A stretch of DNA of 28,723 nucleotides from Umbelopsis ramanniana AG. Its lineage: Eukaryota > Mucoromycota > Umbelopsidomycetes > Umbelopsidales > Umbelopsidaceae. Below are positions 1-9,777 of the stretch, piece by piece; positions within the stretch are counted from its first letter, which is position 1; every line of letters starts with the position of its first letter. The translations under genes and the position numbers were made by a program. The notes under the pieces were generated by a model, which was given only the letters and a program-made list of their open reading frames with translations, searched no databases and was not told where the DNA came from. The stretch covers positions 1 through 28,723 of the forward strand of contig NW_026252193.1 of the NCBI RefSeq assembly GCF_025399195.1, in the 5' to 3' direction.

Positions 1-135
1 CATGATGGTTAACAGGTGTGCATAGTTTGCATGAACCTCTTTGTAGGTCAGCTCCCGGAGCGGAGTATGAAAACTTCACGGCGAGCGACCTTGTATGGGC
101 CAGGTAATAGGAGGATAACTGGCAAATTCATGATG
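1..135 (-). pseudogene. possible partial or broken AMP-binding (adenylate-forming) enzyme exon
   Basis: On the minus strand one frame reads from a possible acceptor (CAG ending at 136) to the window edge. It is interrupted by a single TGA at 78-76. The part after the stop ends ...RELTYKEVHANYAHLLTIM, which resembles the N-terminal 'LTYKE' segment of acyl-CoA synthetase-like and NRPS-like adenylation domains. The part before the stop (HHEFASYPPITWPIQ) is also protein-like and fits the residues that usually precede that segment. Either the gene is decayed, or the true exon starts at 73 after the GAAG acceptor and the upstream similarity is chance. The rest of the gene would lie beyond position 1. 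The call rests on a short motif and is weak. Confidence 0.28.
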
Positions 136-650
136 CTGCCGCCTTTAAAGTTGTGACAAAGCAAAAGAAAAGACAAAGCTTCATTTAAAATTACAGGTTG
201 TAATAAATTTTTTGTGATTTCTTTTACCCTTTTTTGAACGTATAATTTGCACCGCTTTGGTAGTCTTTGGCACTGACCACACCAAATGCAAATACATGAA
301 AAAGTGATGTGGCCATTACAAAGATGGTCTCTACTTGTTTTTTGAGAATTGAAAGGTAGTTAATTATTTGCTTCAGCAGCCCGATGACCGCTAGATTTGG
401 GTTGGCATGAATAGTGACATGTTCAGATAAATACTTTGAATGCTCTTGTGCATGGGTTGCAAAAACAAAACCACATACTTTGGAGATCATTTTTTTCCCA
501 ATAGGTGCAGCTACTTTTCATTATGGCTATGTGATATACAATAGAAGAAAAGAGTATTATAAATGAGAACTTGTTATTGAATAAAGTATAAACGCATCAC
601 CAAGCAACGCGCTGGTACCTGTAGTGTGATATGATACATATGTTGTTTAT
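136..650. other. stretch without a firm gene (possible 5' part of a leftward gene)
   Basis: A minus-strand ORF of 88 codons lies at 490-224, but its fourth codon is followed by a good donor (GTATGT), so most of it may be intron. A possible donor, GTAAAA, also lies near 226, and a minus-strand TATA-like TTTATAA lies near 560-550. These would suit the first exons of whatever lies at 1-135, but no recognisable protein results and I do not call a gene here. Confidence 0.2.
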
Positions 651-656
651 TTTATT
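651..656 (-). terminator. poly(A) signal for the small Ser/Thr-rich gene
   Basis: The forward strand reads TTTATT, giving AATAAA on the minus strand 72 nt past the stop of the 53-codon gene. A second copy overlaps it at 646-651. Confidence 0.45.
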
Positions 657-727
657 GGGGATTTGTACATCTTTCTAAAATATATAAAGGCTGATAGGAG
701 GACCGCTTTTGGAATTTTTCATTGGCA

Positions 728-889
728 TTACATGCGATTGATTGGACTGTGTTGCATCGGGTAAGTGGGAAACAAGACATGAGGAGCGGTTTTCTTTGCT
801 TGCGTTGTGCTTGCAGTCTTGGTGGAAGAGGCAGAACCACCCGATGTAGAGCTTGCAGAGGATTTTGAAGAGTGCTTGAAGAAAGGCAT
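728..889 (-). CDS. small Ser/Thr-rich protein (53 aa), hypothetical
   Basis: This is an uninterrupted ORF from ATG at 889 to TAA at 728. It starts MPFFKHSSKSSASS, runs through a Ser/Thr/Gly/Lys low-complexity stretch (about residues 7-33), and ends in a Pro/His-containing tail (HVLFPTYPMQHSPINRM). There is no signal peptide, membrane segment or known domain. Gene structure supports it: a minus-strand TATA-like element (CTATATAA, 968-961) lies about 75 nt upstream of the ATG, and AATAAA signals lie about 75 nt past the stop. Short Ser-rich proteins beginning MPFFK/MSFFK are, from memory, common in Mucorales, but their function is not known to me. It is divergent from the V-ATPase gene. Confidence 0.45.
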   Translation of the reverse strand: MPFFKHSSKSSASSTSGGSASSTKTASTTQAKKTAPHVLFPTYPMQHSPINRM

Positions 890-1689
890 GTTGCTTTGAA
901 GTGAATAAAACTTGGCTTCGATGGATGGAATGCTATCTCAAAGGTAGATGGCTATAGCCATTATATAGTGTTCTTCATCCGCCAAGTGCGTAGTACGAGC
1001 GCCTATGCCAACAAGCTCGGCTACATTTTAATCGCCGCTGACAACTTGGCCCTTGGCATTGGCAACGCTTCATTGTGATACACACTGCCTGCCGTACCAG
1101 AATGACTCCGTACCAGTCAATTTGCGTAATAATGACCTTAATTACTCTCGCTAAGTCTATGGTCTGTTGGGATGAGCATGTAGCCTATATACCGATCTAT
1201 GTGAGCTACTTGTTCTGTACGCTGAGGAATAGAATGTCTGTCTCATCACCTGTAAGCGTCAGCACAATATGGATCTAGAATGTATTTTCGATCTGATGCC
1301 AATTTGTTTATAATCAACAAAGACTGAAGCAGAGAGTATTGGACGATGTTTCAGGTGCGAGAGAGTCACGTCGCCAATGTACAAAAGACTTGCTTTATAT
1401 TAGCAGCTGCGCGATTTCTCATCCAAATCCTTCAATAATGAGGCTGCAAACGATATAAACAATTCTCTCTACGTAAAACAAAAAAACTAATTTATTCAAG
1501 GATTGTTCTAAATGATGACAGATAGTTTACAAAGGATGGAAAAACTGAAAGGAAAGTGACAGACGACATTTGGACTTAGCTGAATTTCAACAATGGCGAA
1601 CTGAATTTGATTGGCTGAGCTCAATAGACTGCTGTACTTTTTTCCTTCTCCAAACGGCACACAGGATTCCAAGTGGCATTTAACACAAC
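890..1689. other. 800-bp divergent intergenic region
   Basis: This lies between the small leftward gene and the rightward V-ATPase gene. I see no convincing coding sequence: the 67-codon plus-strand ORF at 1075-1278 has no recognisable content. It should hold both promoters. No tRNA or repeat is visible. Confidence 0.5.
961..968 (-). promoter_or_regulatory. TATA-like element
   Basis: The minus strand reads CTATATAA about 72 nt upstream of the ATG at 889, a normal distance for a fungal TATA box with a short leader. Confidence 0.35.
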
Positions 1690-2593
1690 ATGGGTTACTA
1701 CTATGCGTACTTGACTGGAATATCTGCCAGTGTTTTGACCGCCGTCGGTCTCTACCTTTTGCTAACTGGATCAGGCGAAGCGTTTAATGTCGGCCTCCTT
1801 CTGGAAACCGTATCACCTTACTCATGGGCATTAATTGGCATTGGCCTATGCATTGGCCTCTCCGTCACAGGAGCAGCTTGGTAAGATCAATCGAGCATAC
1901 TACGAGTGCATGTAGTCCAATCAATGCAGAGAACAAGAAGCGACCCAACTTGTAATCTTGCCTGGACCCGTTCATGCACGGAACTTTCGCTTTACACGTC
2001 GATACTAATTGACGTTGCATCTCCGTTTGTTTTCGTAGGGGAATCTTCATAACAGGCTCATCTATTCTTGGTGCTGCTGTCAAGACGCCGCGAATTCAGT
2101 CAAGAAACTTGATTTCTATCATTTTTTGCGAAGTCGTGGCTATTTACGGTGTTATTATGGCCATCGTGTACTCGGCTAAACTCAATGACGTTGGCCCAGA
2201 CATGCTCTTCACCGCCTCTAATATGTTTACCGGTGAGCAAAGCTACTCCGTAGTGTTAGTGCCGATATGAAAACGTTCTGCTAATGATTCAAACCCTGTT
2301 AGGACACGCGTTGTTTTTCGGTGGCCTCACTGTTGGCTTATGTAACTTGTTCTGTGGTGTCTGTGTTGGTATTACTGGATCCAGTGCAGCTCTTGCCGAT
2401 GCACAAGATAGCCAGCTTTTCGTCAAGGTCCTTGTTGTTGAGATTTTTGGCTCAGTTTTGGGTCTCTTCGGTCTCATCGTTGGTCTTCTCGCGGTAAGTT
2501 TTTGGACTCCCATCATTCGCGTCTGTGAGGTTTGCAACTGACAAAATGAACCTCTTGTGTTTTCAGACTGGCAAAGCACTAGACTTCCAATGA
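1690..2593 (+). CDS. VMA16: V-type H+-ATPase proteolipid subunit c''
   Basis: Exons are 1690-1880, 2039-2232, 2303-2493 and 2567-2593 (200 aa). Introns have GT-AG ends and a TACTAAT branch site near 2003. The protein is the c'' proteolipid of the membrane Vo rotor, which moves protons into vacuoles and Golgi. It has four to five hydrophobic helices, a helix with the family signature [11 protein letters not shown] that carries the buried proton-binding Glu, and the C-terminal block [23 protein letters not shown] followed by [19 protein letters not shown]. Length is close to the usual 200-215 aa; yeast Vma16 has a longer N terminus. The last exon codes only eight residues (TGKALDFQ) and is easily missed. 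The gene converges with the RRF gene downstream. Confidence 0.95.
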
Positions 2594-2773
2594 AAACGTC
2601 CCTTTAACAGTTTACTAGAGCAAATTTGGTTCAGTTGTCCATACCAACATGTTTTTTCACTTGTTTATCATTTTTTTTATTTTCTTCTTTTGTCGTGTCG
2701 CGATCAGCTATCGCTCAAGACATACAACTCGTCCTATACACATTCGCACATAATGCGCTCTTACAACGTCAAA

Positions 2774-2779
2774 AATAAA
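2774..2779 (+). terminator. poly(A) signal AATAAA for VMA16
   Basis: AATAAA lies 181 nt past the VMA16 stop, in the 276-bp gap between two convergent genes. Confidence 0.4.
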
Positions 2780-2869
2780 GAAAGATGTTTAAAGAATGGT
2801 TGTCTATTGGGGTTTATGGAACACTATATTATTAATTTTTGGTTCTGCTCTTCAGCGATGACCCCATGT

Positions 2870-3894
2870 CTATGCTGAAGTGATTTCCTTTGTCTTGCTC
2901 TTGAGGATATCATCGATCTCCTTGACATGGCTGTCAGTGTATTTTTGAACCTAGGCCATGGCTGCGCGTCAGTATATGCAAATCAGGAAAATTTCAAAAC
3001 AACCATTCCGTTTCTACTCTACCTGCTTCTCCATCTTCTTCACTTCATCTTCAGATAAACCAGCCTTCTGATCCTTCTTCAAATCCTTCATACCATCTTG
3101 TCTAACTGATCGAATGCGGGTTCTAGCTTGCTCTGCAGCCTTATTAGCGATTTTGACCATATTGTCGCGATGCTCCTTCGTTGGTTTTGGAATAGGCACT
3201 TTGAGGTTCTTTCCATCAGAAATAGGATTAAGATTCAAGCCAGCTTCCCGAATGGCCTTTTCCACTGGCGATAAATACTGGAATCAAGCAAGGTAATGTC
3301 AATCAGCCCGTCCTTTGTCTACTTGGTACTCGCAAGTATGCTTACATCTGGTTCGTGAAGTATAACAAGTAAAGTTTGCGGGTCTTTGACGGTGATTTGG
3401 GTTATATGGTGCAAAGGTACGTGTGATTGCTCGATGCTCACTGATACACCTTCCAAAAGAGCTGTTCCCAAACGAATTGATGAGTTTTACACATAATTTT
3501 TTAACGGAGGTTGGCCTGTTTTCTTACCTGGATTAGCTCGCCCGATTCTAATGCCGGCCAGATCCTTCTTGAGCCAATCTGACACTTGATTCATTTTCTT
3601 TACAATTTGTTGTTCATCGAACTTGAGCTCAATGTCCTCAGCCTTGGGACTGCTCTCGGGTTCGGCTTCCTCCTTTGCTGCTTTCTTTTGAGCTCCCTTG
3701 CCACCCTTGGCCTTCTTAGAGGCATACCATCGAACTGATTGGTGGTGGACGGCGGGAAGGTGCTGAGCGGCGGGTACAACAAACGAAGGAATGACCACAG
3801 CGGGCCGCAAGACTCTAGTCGCTGGCAAACAAGCTTGGCTTAATCGGGGGACTGTCCGAACGATCCGCATTGTTGTGGCGGCTGTGGAAAGCAT
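2870..3894 (-). CDS. RRF1: mitochondrial ribosome recycling factor
   Basis: Exons in coding order are 3894-3528, 3461-3346, 3277-3023 and 2950-2870 (272 aa). The protein splits post-termination ribosomes in mitochondria together with EF-G2. The first ~55 residues are basic, Ser/Ala-rich and free of acids, a mitochondrial targeting peptide. A Lys/Ala/Glu linker follows (about 56-85), then the RRF fold: GIRIGRANPALLEG, KDPQTLLVILHEPD, EKAIREAGLNLNPISDGKNLKVPIPKPTKEHR, and the helical tail ending KEIDDILKSKTKEI. Intron 1 must use the acceptor at 3463-3462 to give NPALLEG; the nearer AGs break the frame. ATG 3894 is preferred over an upstream in-frame ATG that would add a Phe-rich segment without family support. 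Confidence 0.93.
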
Positions 3895-4121
3895 GTCGGC
3901 AGTAAGTTGAACAAGATTCTCAACAAACGGGTATAAAATAAAAATCGGTTCAAATTTTATATATGATGTGGTGACTTGCGAAAAAAAAAATACATACAAC
4001 ATGAGATAAAAAAACATGTACAATGATGGGAGTAGTTGAAGCGGTATAATATAAGTAGATGCAGATGTTGTTACAAGTAGGGAGGAGAGACAGCCAAATA
4101 GGCCGAGGAGAGGGTATTTGC

Positions 4122-5457
4122 TTAACGGCGTTTCTTTTCTTCATAAGATTCGTGCTTGGCAGACGTTATTGACTTGACGGCTGCCATGGTATTTGCTTTC
4201 TCAGAGGAACCATTCTTGTCCCAGTTAGGTTGATCTACGATATCGTATTTGGACTTCCATATCCACGAGTTGCCCACAATACCGTTACCTTGTCGATCTG
4301 CCATCCTGTAGTACTTTGCGGCTTTGAAATTATCCTTTTTTACCCCTTGTCCGTGAGAATAACAAAAACCAAGGTCGTTTTGTGCATCGGGGTCACCAAG
4401 ATTGCTTGCTATTTCGAAATAGTAGGCTGCAGTTGCAATATTTTTTGGCACCTAATGAAGTAACGAGCCTCGTTAATCAAATGACTCTTCCAACATGAGG
4501 CTAGAAAGCCAGCCTACTTACCCCCCAGCCGTGTTGAAAGCAAACGCCCAGTTCGTATATCGCCAATACCAACTCCTGCTTGGCTACTAACGTAGACTGT
4601 GCAATACCAGTTTGAAGGTCGTATACCGCACACTCTGCAGCTCGCTGAAGGTAACGGACAGCCATAGTCGGATTTGGTTTACATCCCTTATATATGCAAT
4701 AAAAAAGTTATTAAATTAATTCTCCAAATAAAAATTTATGGGTTGACTGAATACTTACCCAGCCATGTCTCAAAGCAATACCATAGAAAAACAGACCCAG
4801 CGGATGGTCTCGTTCTGCAGCCATTCGCCAGTAATGCGTTGCTTTTTCCAACTTTCCGTTCTCATGACATGCTAATCCAAGCTGTAAAAATTCGTCAGCC
4901 TGAGGTGTTGTAGACCCATCATCTGGTTGCGGCGGAGGTGCATCTCGAGGCTCAGATGATTCAGGTTCCTCAGGCAACGAGTAATGTTTTTCATTTGCCG
5001 ATGATATTGCCATGGCAACTCGGGTGCTCTTACGGCGTGGTGGCAAAACTAGCGAGCGACCCCGTCGCAAACTTGACCTTCGTTCTACTGAGGGGTTAGA
5101 TGCAATGGCCGGTGTGGTAAGCGTATTATTTGCTTCTGTTATCAGCGTAGAAGCTGCATGTTGCTGTATGGGGGAAATATCCTTGGCGGACTGAAACATG
5201 GAGTACCTTTTCTGAGTTTTGGGGGATGCAAAATCAGATTCTACGAATCTCGACCGAGGAATGTTTGCAGATCGAGGTTGGTCAGTGGATTTTACATCCG
5301 CTGTGTTAATGGCGAGAGCAGGGCTTTTGGCTTTATGGTGGGTCTTCTCTGAGAAAGAAGGACGATTTTCGCTAGTGTCCTTTCCAAACAACGAAAAGCG
5401 CTTCCTCGAGCCATTTGCTTCTTGCTTTGAATGCAATGCTTGTTTTATACGGTTCAT
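4122..5457 (-). CDS. Sel1-repeat (TPR-like) protein, DSF2/Nif1-like
   Basis: Exons are 5457-4759, 4686-4522 and 4451-4122 (397 aa). Residues 1-190 are disordered, rich in Ser, Pro and basic residues, with a cluster RRSSLRRGRS and a Pro-rich stretch. The C-terminal half carries about four Sel1 repeats (ALRHGWGCKPN..A, CFQHGWGVPKN..AAYYFEIAS, CYSHGQGVKKDNFKAAKYYRMA) followed by the motif NSWIWKSKYD and a basic tail. Sel1 solenoids are scaffolds. The repeat block plus NSWIW motif recalls the DSF2/Nif1 group and is less like chitin-synthase activators, since there is no CaaX box. Start 5457 (MNRIKQALHSK) is chosen; an in-frame ATG at 5490 would add a hydrophobic MLFFVIS. It is tandem with the dehydrogenase gene, 113 bp apart. 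Confidence 0.85.
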
Positions 5458-5533
5458 GATTTTGAAAGGAGAGATTACGAAGAAAAGCAAGAAAAGGGTG
5501 GGTGATGTACAAACTTATTGGATTTGGAATAGG

Positions 5534-5539
5534 TTTATT
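5534..5539 (-). terminator. poly(A) signal AATAAA for the polyol dehydrogenase
   Basis: Forward TTTATT (AATAAA on the minus strand) lies 32 nt past the stop at 5571, inside the 113-bp gap before the next gene on the same strand. Confidence 0.45.
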
Positions 5540-5570
5540 TTTATTTTTTTGATGGTCATGGCTTCCGGAT

Positions 5571-6905
5571 TTAGAAATCTCCAATTTGTACCTTGACCAC
5601 TCCAGCGCCACCTTTCACTACCTTGTCGAAAGCCTCGAGCGTATCCTCCAGCCTGAACTGGTGCGTGACTAAGCCATTCAGTGGAACTTTTCCTTGGCTA
5701 ACCAGCTGAATAGCTTCTGGATAAGCATGGCAGTATCGGAAGTTGCCACGAACGTCGACTTCTCGAACACTCATGACTTCAGTTGGAAGCATAGCACTGC
5801 CCTTTCCTAAGCCAATGAGCATAACCACACCGCCACGACGGGCTGAGAACATAGCCATTTGGATACAAGTATCCACTCCGGTACATTCGTAGCAGACGTC
5901 AATGAGTTCTCTATCAAATGTGTTGTTCTGTACCATTTTCTCTATCAGCTCTTGAGACCAAGCGAGTAAATCCGGGGTATCCTTTGGAGGTAGAGGGAGT
6001 TGTACGGTTTGTATTTGTGGTAAATACTGCTTGGCAAAAGCTAGGCGATGTTCATTGATATCAAATATCGTTACTTGGCTTGCACCCTTGGCATAAACGG
6101 TAGCGGCTACCAGCAATCCGATTGGTCCAGCTCCAAATACCAGAGCGTTTGATCCCTGGGTTACAGGAGTTCGGCCCACTGAATGAACCGCAACTGCAAG
6201 AGGCTCTATCAGCGCTCCATCTTGATAAGTCATAGTTTCTGACATACTAAAAATGGGCCCCAAAGGGTCACATTAGCACCACCTCGCTTTTTTCAAATAT
6301 TTGACAAAAAACATCTCAACTTACGGATGACAGAGGTGTTCTGGGTAACAAGCATAACGGCAAAGTGAGCCATGGTTTGGTCCGAGGATCAGTGATCCAG
6401 AGAAATGCATGTCGTAACACAAATTGTAACGACCCTCCTTACAGCGCTCGCACTTGTTACAGAATCTACCAGGTTCGAGAGCAACTTTGTCTCCAACTTT
6501 GATCTTCGTGACGCCTTCACCGACGGCTGTGACAATACCAGAAGATTCATGACCAAGGACCATAGGGTTCTTGGGATCTAAAACTCTTGGTCCAATCCGA
6601 CCAGCATGGTAATAATGAATATCTGACCCACAGATGCCTGTTGCTCTAATATTGACTTGGACCTCTATGATGAAGTAGTATGCATTAGCATATAGGTTAC
6701 ACGGTTCATTCGATCATGCCATAGGATCTCTTACCTCCTTTCTTAGGTTCTTCAATCTCTCTGTTTTCCTGTTGACAAAGACAAATGTTAGGTTCATATT
6801 AAGGGAAAGCTCTCACGGACCACCCAGCATGAACGTCCCATAACCACTTACCAAGCGCAGATCCTTGGGTCCATATATGAAAGCTGATAGATTACCTTGA
6901 GCCAT
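5571..6905 (-). CDS. zinc-dependent polyol dehydrogenase (sorbitol/xylitol/L-arabinitol type)
   Basis: Exons are 6905-6852, 6768-6735, 6664-6325 and 6246-5571 (367 aa). This medium-chain dehydrogenase oxidises a polyol to a ketose. The catalytic zinc ligands are visible (Cys41 in GICGSDIHYYHAG, His68 and Glu69 in GHESSG). The structural-zinc lobe is intact (Cys98, 101, 104, 112). The Rossmann motif GAGPIGLL is followed by an acidic residue (IFDINEHRLAFAK), which favours NAD+ over NADP+. The family fit is fungal L-arabinitol 4-dehydrogenase, xylitol dehydrogenase or L-iditol 2-dehydrogenase; substrate cannot be fixed by eye. Exon 2 is only 34 nt. It is divergent from the short-chain dehydrogenase at 7116 and so possibly co-regulated with it. 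Confidence 0.93.
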
Positions 6906-7115
6906 TGTTGTGTTGGATGGGGTGGTTTATTAAGTGGTTAAAGGTGAACGAAGGTGGCAACGGGAAATCTGAAGAACTTAAAAGCCATCGGGATAAAGAA
7001 ATCGTCTTGGACTTTGACTGCTGTTTTCCTTTTTTGAGTTCAATCAATCCCCGCGTATAAAGTTTAGGTAGAAAATGGTACTTTTTCCAAATCCATCACT
7101 TTTACTCTTTCTTTC
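6906..7115. promoter_or_regulatory. 210-bp bidirectional promoter between two sugar dehydrogenases
   Basis: The gap lies between the ATGs of the leftward polyol dehydrogenase and the rightward SDR. It contains T-rich tracts and a clear TATAAAG towards the SDR. No second gene fits, so regulatory sequence for both genes must lie largely here. Confidence 0.6.
7056..7062 (+). promoter_or_regulatory. TATA box for the SDR gene
   Basis: TATAAAG lies 60 nt upstream of the ATG at 7116, a typical distance. Confidence 0.5.
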
Positions 7116-8103
7116 ATGTCTTCATCTCATCTCGCTCTTTTTAGCCTGCACGGTAAAATTGCCGCAGTTAGCGGAGGAACCCGAGGTATTGGAAAAGCCA
7201 TGGCCATCGCTCTTGCTGAAGCCGGTGCAGGTAAGGAGCTCATCACGCTATTTGAATGTATTCCTTAGCGGGCGGAGCGTTAATGCATTTATGTCATTCA
7301 AGACATTGCTCTCTTACAGCGTGATGTGGCCAATACTGAAGTCAGGGATGAAATCCGGGCTCTGGGAAGAAAGTGTGAGGTCTTGCATCTTGATATCGCA
7401 GACCATGAGTCGTGCACTAAGGCCATCCCTGCTGTTTTGGAAACGATGGGAGATATTGACATCTTGATCAATAACGCTGGTATTCAAAAGAGACACAAGT
7501 AAGTACATTTCATAACAACATCCATGGGAAACAAAAGTAGGGTTAAGATTATCTGACGCATATCCCTATCGTCTAGATCTGTCGATTTCCCTGATGAGGA
7601 CTTTAACACCGTCTTGCAATGCAATCTCAAGTCAGTGTGGACTCTCAGCCAAGCTGCCGGTAGACATATGGTCCAGAAGCGATCGGGAAAGATCATCAAT
7701 ACCGCTTCTCTACTTAGCTTCCAAGGCGGTATCAACGTACCTGCTTATGCAGCCGCAAAAGGTGCTGTTGCCACCGTTATCAAGGCTCTGTCAAATGAGT
7801 GGGCGTCTCAGGGTGTCAACGTGAACGGTATCGCTCCAGGATACATTGATACGGATATGAACAGTGCTCTGATGCAAGACCAGACCCGCTACCGACAACT
7901 TCTAGAACGTATTCCCCAAGGCCGATTTGGAACCCCGGAAGACTTCAAGGGTGCTGTGGTATACCTTGCCAGTAACGCAAGCAATTACGTGAACGGAGAA
8001 ATCCTTGTTGTTGATGGAGGCTGGATGGGTAAGTTCATGCTTTGTGGTTTATATTAGTGGTATCAGTACTAACTGTATTCTATCTATGCGCATAGGCCGA
8101 TAA
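7116..8103 (+). CDS. short-chain dehydrogenase/reductase, KduD / gluconate 5-dehydrogenase-like
   Basis: Exons are 7116-7230, 7303-7498, 7577-8028 and 8096-8103 (256 aa). The last exon holds only the end of Gly, Arg and the stop, giving the family ending DGGWMGR. The cofactor motif is SGGTRGIG (19-26), with Ser in place of the usual Thr. NNAG is present and the catalytic tetrad is Asn120, Ser148, Tyr161 and Lys165. The stretches [38 protein letters not shown] and [18 protein letters not shown] closely follow bacterial-type 2-deoxy-D-gluconate/5-keto-gluconate SDRs. With the divergent polyol dehydrogenase it could instead act as an L-xylulose or similar ketose reductase. Start chosen at 7116 ([14 protein letters not shown]). 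Confidence 0.92.
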
Positions 8104-8133
8104 ATATGCCCAATTCCATTAGGCGATCATCCC

Positions 8134-8139
8134 AATAAA
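8134..8139 (+). terminator. poly(A) signal AATAAA for the SDR gene
   Basis: AATAAA lies 31 nt past the stop codon at 8103. Confidence 0.5.
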
Positions 8140-8281
8140 ATTAATATTAGCAGTCTCAGGCAGGCAGACAGACACGCATTTAAGTTCAATTGTGATTTTA
8201 ACAACAGTTTTGCAATATGACATGATGATGAAAGAAAAGTAAGAGTGGTGAATGATGTGAGTGGTGATCAGACATCTTTAT

Positions 8282-9654
8282 CTAGCGAGGAGCATACCCG
8301 TGATGTTGATTGTAATACGGTTGTTGTGGTGGTGTCATTGGGTTGTTGTTCCGGTAGTAGGAGGTGGGCATGCCATGTCGGCTCTCAACGTCCATGGTGG
8401 GCGAAACCGGTACGGCGATATGTCCGGTATGGCTTCCCATTGCAGCTAGGCGACTCTGTGCTTTTGGTGAACCGATAACGTTCATGTCATGACTGCTACT
8501 TGCCAAATACCAATAGGTGGTGACCAGCTCACGAGGGACCAGCCAACACATTTTATCGGTTGGATCGCCACCCATGAAGGCCGCACCTTGCACCAGCGTT
8601 TCCACGAGTTGGTCTATGTCGTATAGATCTTGAAACAAAATCATGCGATCTCTCATATAAGCTGTAGGGACGAGGTCTATGCGGGGATCATGTGTGACGG
8701 CGAGCTACAAAGAAAGGGCTGAGTCAGACCAAATAGCAAGTCCACTGCTGACAACTTCTTTTACCGATGGAGCTCCTTCTTTTCCCGTCCAAAAATTAAA
8801 AGTTCCCTTCCTTTCCCGCTACTTACCTGGAGAATAGTCGGTTGCATTCCGGTGGTAGATGTTTGAGTAGTCGTAAATAGTTCTTCCATGGCAAGTTTCA
8901 TTTTAATATGCTGGATGGCTGCCAAATTGGCTTGACGCGGAGGTGTGGTGGAATCGGGAGCGGAGTTATATGTGTTCAAAGTGCTTGGCTGGTCTTCTTG
9001 TTTGACGGAAGGGACGTCGTTGGTTGGCCATGTAGGAGACTTGGTGCTATGCGAAAATGGAGACATAGAAGGGCTGGATTGTTCTTCGTCAATGTAGAGA
9101 TCGTCTTTCATGGGAGGTTCTGGCTTTATCGGTTCATTTTCCCCTTTGGTGATACCAGAAGGTGAGGCAGCTTTTACATACGATTCAATAACTTCAGGAG
9201 GCAATACTTTGGCGATCTCACAGAGAGACTCTTCGTTTAGAAAAGGGCTGTGAGGCGGAATGACGACTTTGTTCTGCATGCAAACCAGCTGTAAGGTCAA
9301 GATCAAACCTTTCAGGTACCAGTTTTGAATTCGAAGCTGCTCAGCTTTCGATTTGTATGTATCCCGTTGACGAAGAGTTGCTCGGCGGTCGACTTTCAGC
9401 TTTTTCACCATCTCTTCTAATTCTTTAAGATGCCTTTCCTTGCGTTCACGAAAAGCTCTTTGAGCCTCTCGGTTTTGTGCCTTGCGAGCAGCCGCTGAGG
9501 TAGGCATGGGTTTTCTGCCAGGCTTCTTGCGCATAGTATAATCCTGCTCTTGATCCACCTCGATAGGGTCATCGTAGAATCCATTATGTTGTAGTAGGAG
9601 ACTCATGGGATCCATAGCTTGATAACTCATGAATTGAATTGAAAACCGGGACAA
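8282..9654 (-). CDS. bZIP transcription factor, fungal AP-1 (Yap/Pap1) type
   Basis: Exons are 9654-8827 and 8704-8282 (416 aa), with a 122-nt intron. A basic region with the fungal AP-1 signature N-x-x-A-Q-x-x-F-R (residues 61-69, NREAQRAFR) follows an AT-hook-like KKPGRKPMP. A leucine-zipper-like coiled coil covers about 76-115. The middle (about 160-265) is acidic and Ser/Pro-rich. Exon 2 carries a folded-looking C-terminal region (PRIDLVPTAYMRDRMILFQDLYD ... WLVPRELVTTYWYL) seen in some fungal bZIPs, then a Pro/Gln/Tyr tail. No Yap1-type cysteine-rich redox domain is evident, so an oxidative-stress role is not implied. ATGs at 9630 and 9615 are alternative starts. It may regulate nearby sugar genes, but this is only positional inference. 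Confidence 0.9.
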
Positions 9655-9744
9655 GCGGGTAAAAACGTAAAAGACAGCTAGAAAGTCAAATTATATTTAG
9701 AGCTGAGTGGCGGGCAGAATGACATGTGAAAAAGCGCTGACAGT

Positions 9745-9750
9745 TTTATT
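9745..9750 (-). terminator. poly(A) signal AATAAA for UXS1
   Basis: Forward TTTATT lies 28 nt past the UXS1 stop, within the 123-bp gap to the bZIP ATG. The bZIP promoter and the UXS1 3' end are nearly superimposed. Confidence 0.45.
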
Positions 9751-9777
9751 ACAATTGGCAAATTTTGTCAGATAATA

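Noticed and set aside
1075-1278. 67-codon plus-strand ORF in the VMA16 upstream region
   Set aside because: No family resemblance and no gene signals; kept as intergenic.
2289-2579. 96-codon minus-strand ORF across VMA16 exon 3
   Set aside because: It is the antisense shadow of a strongly conserved exon.
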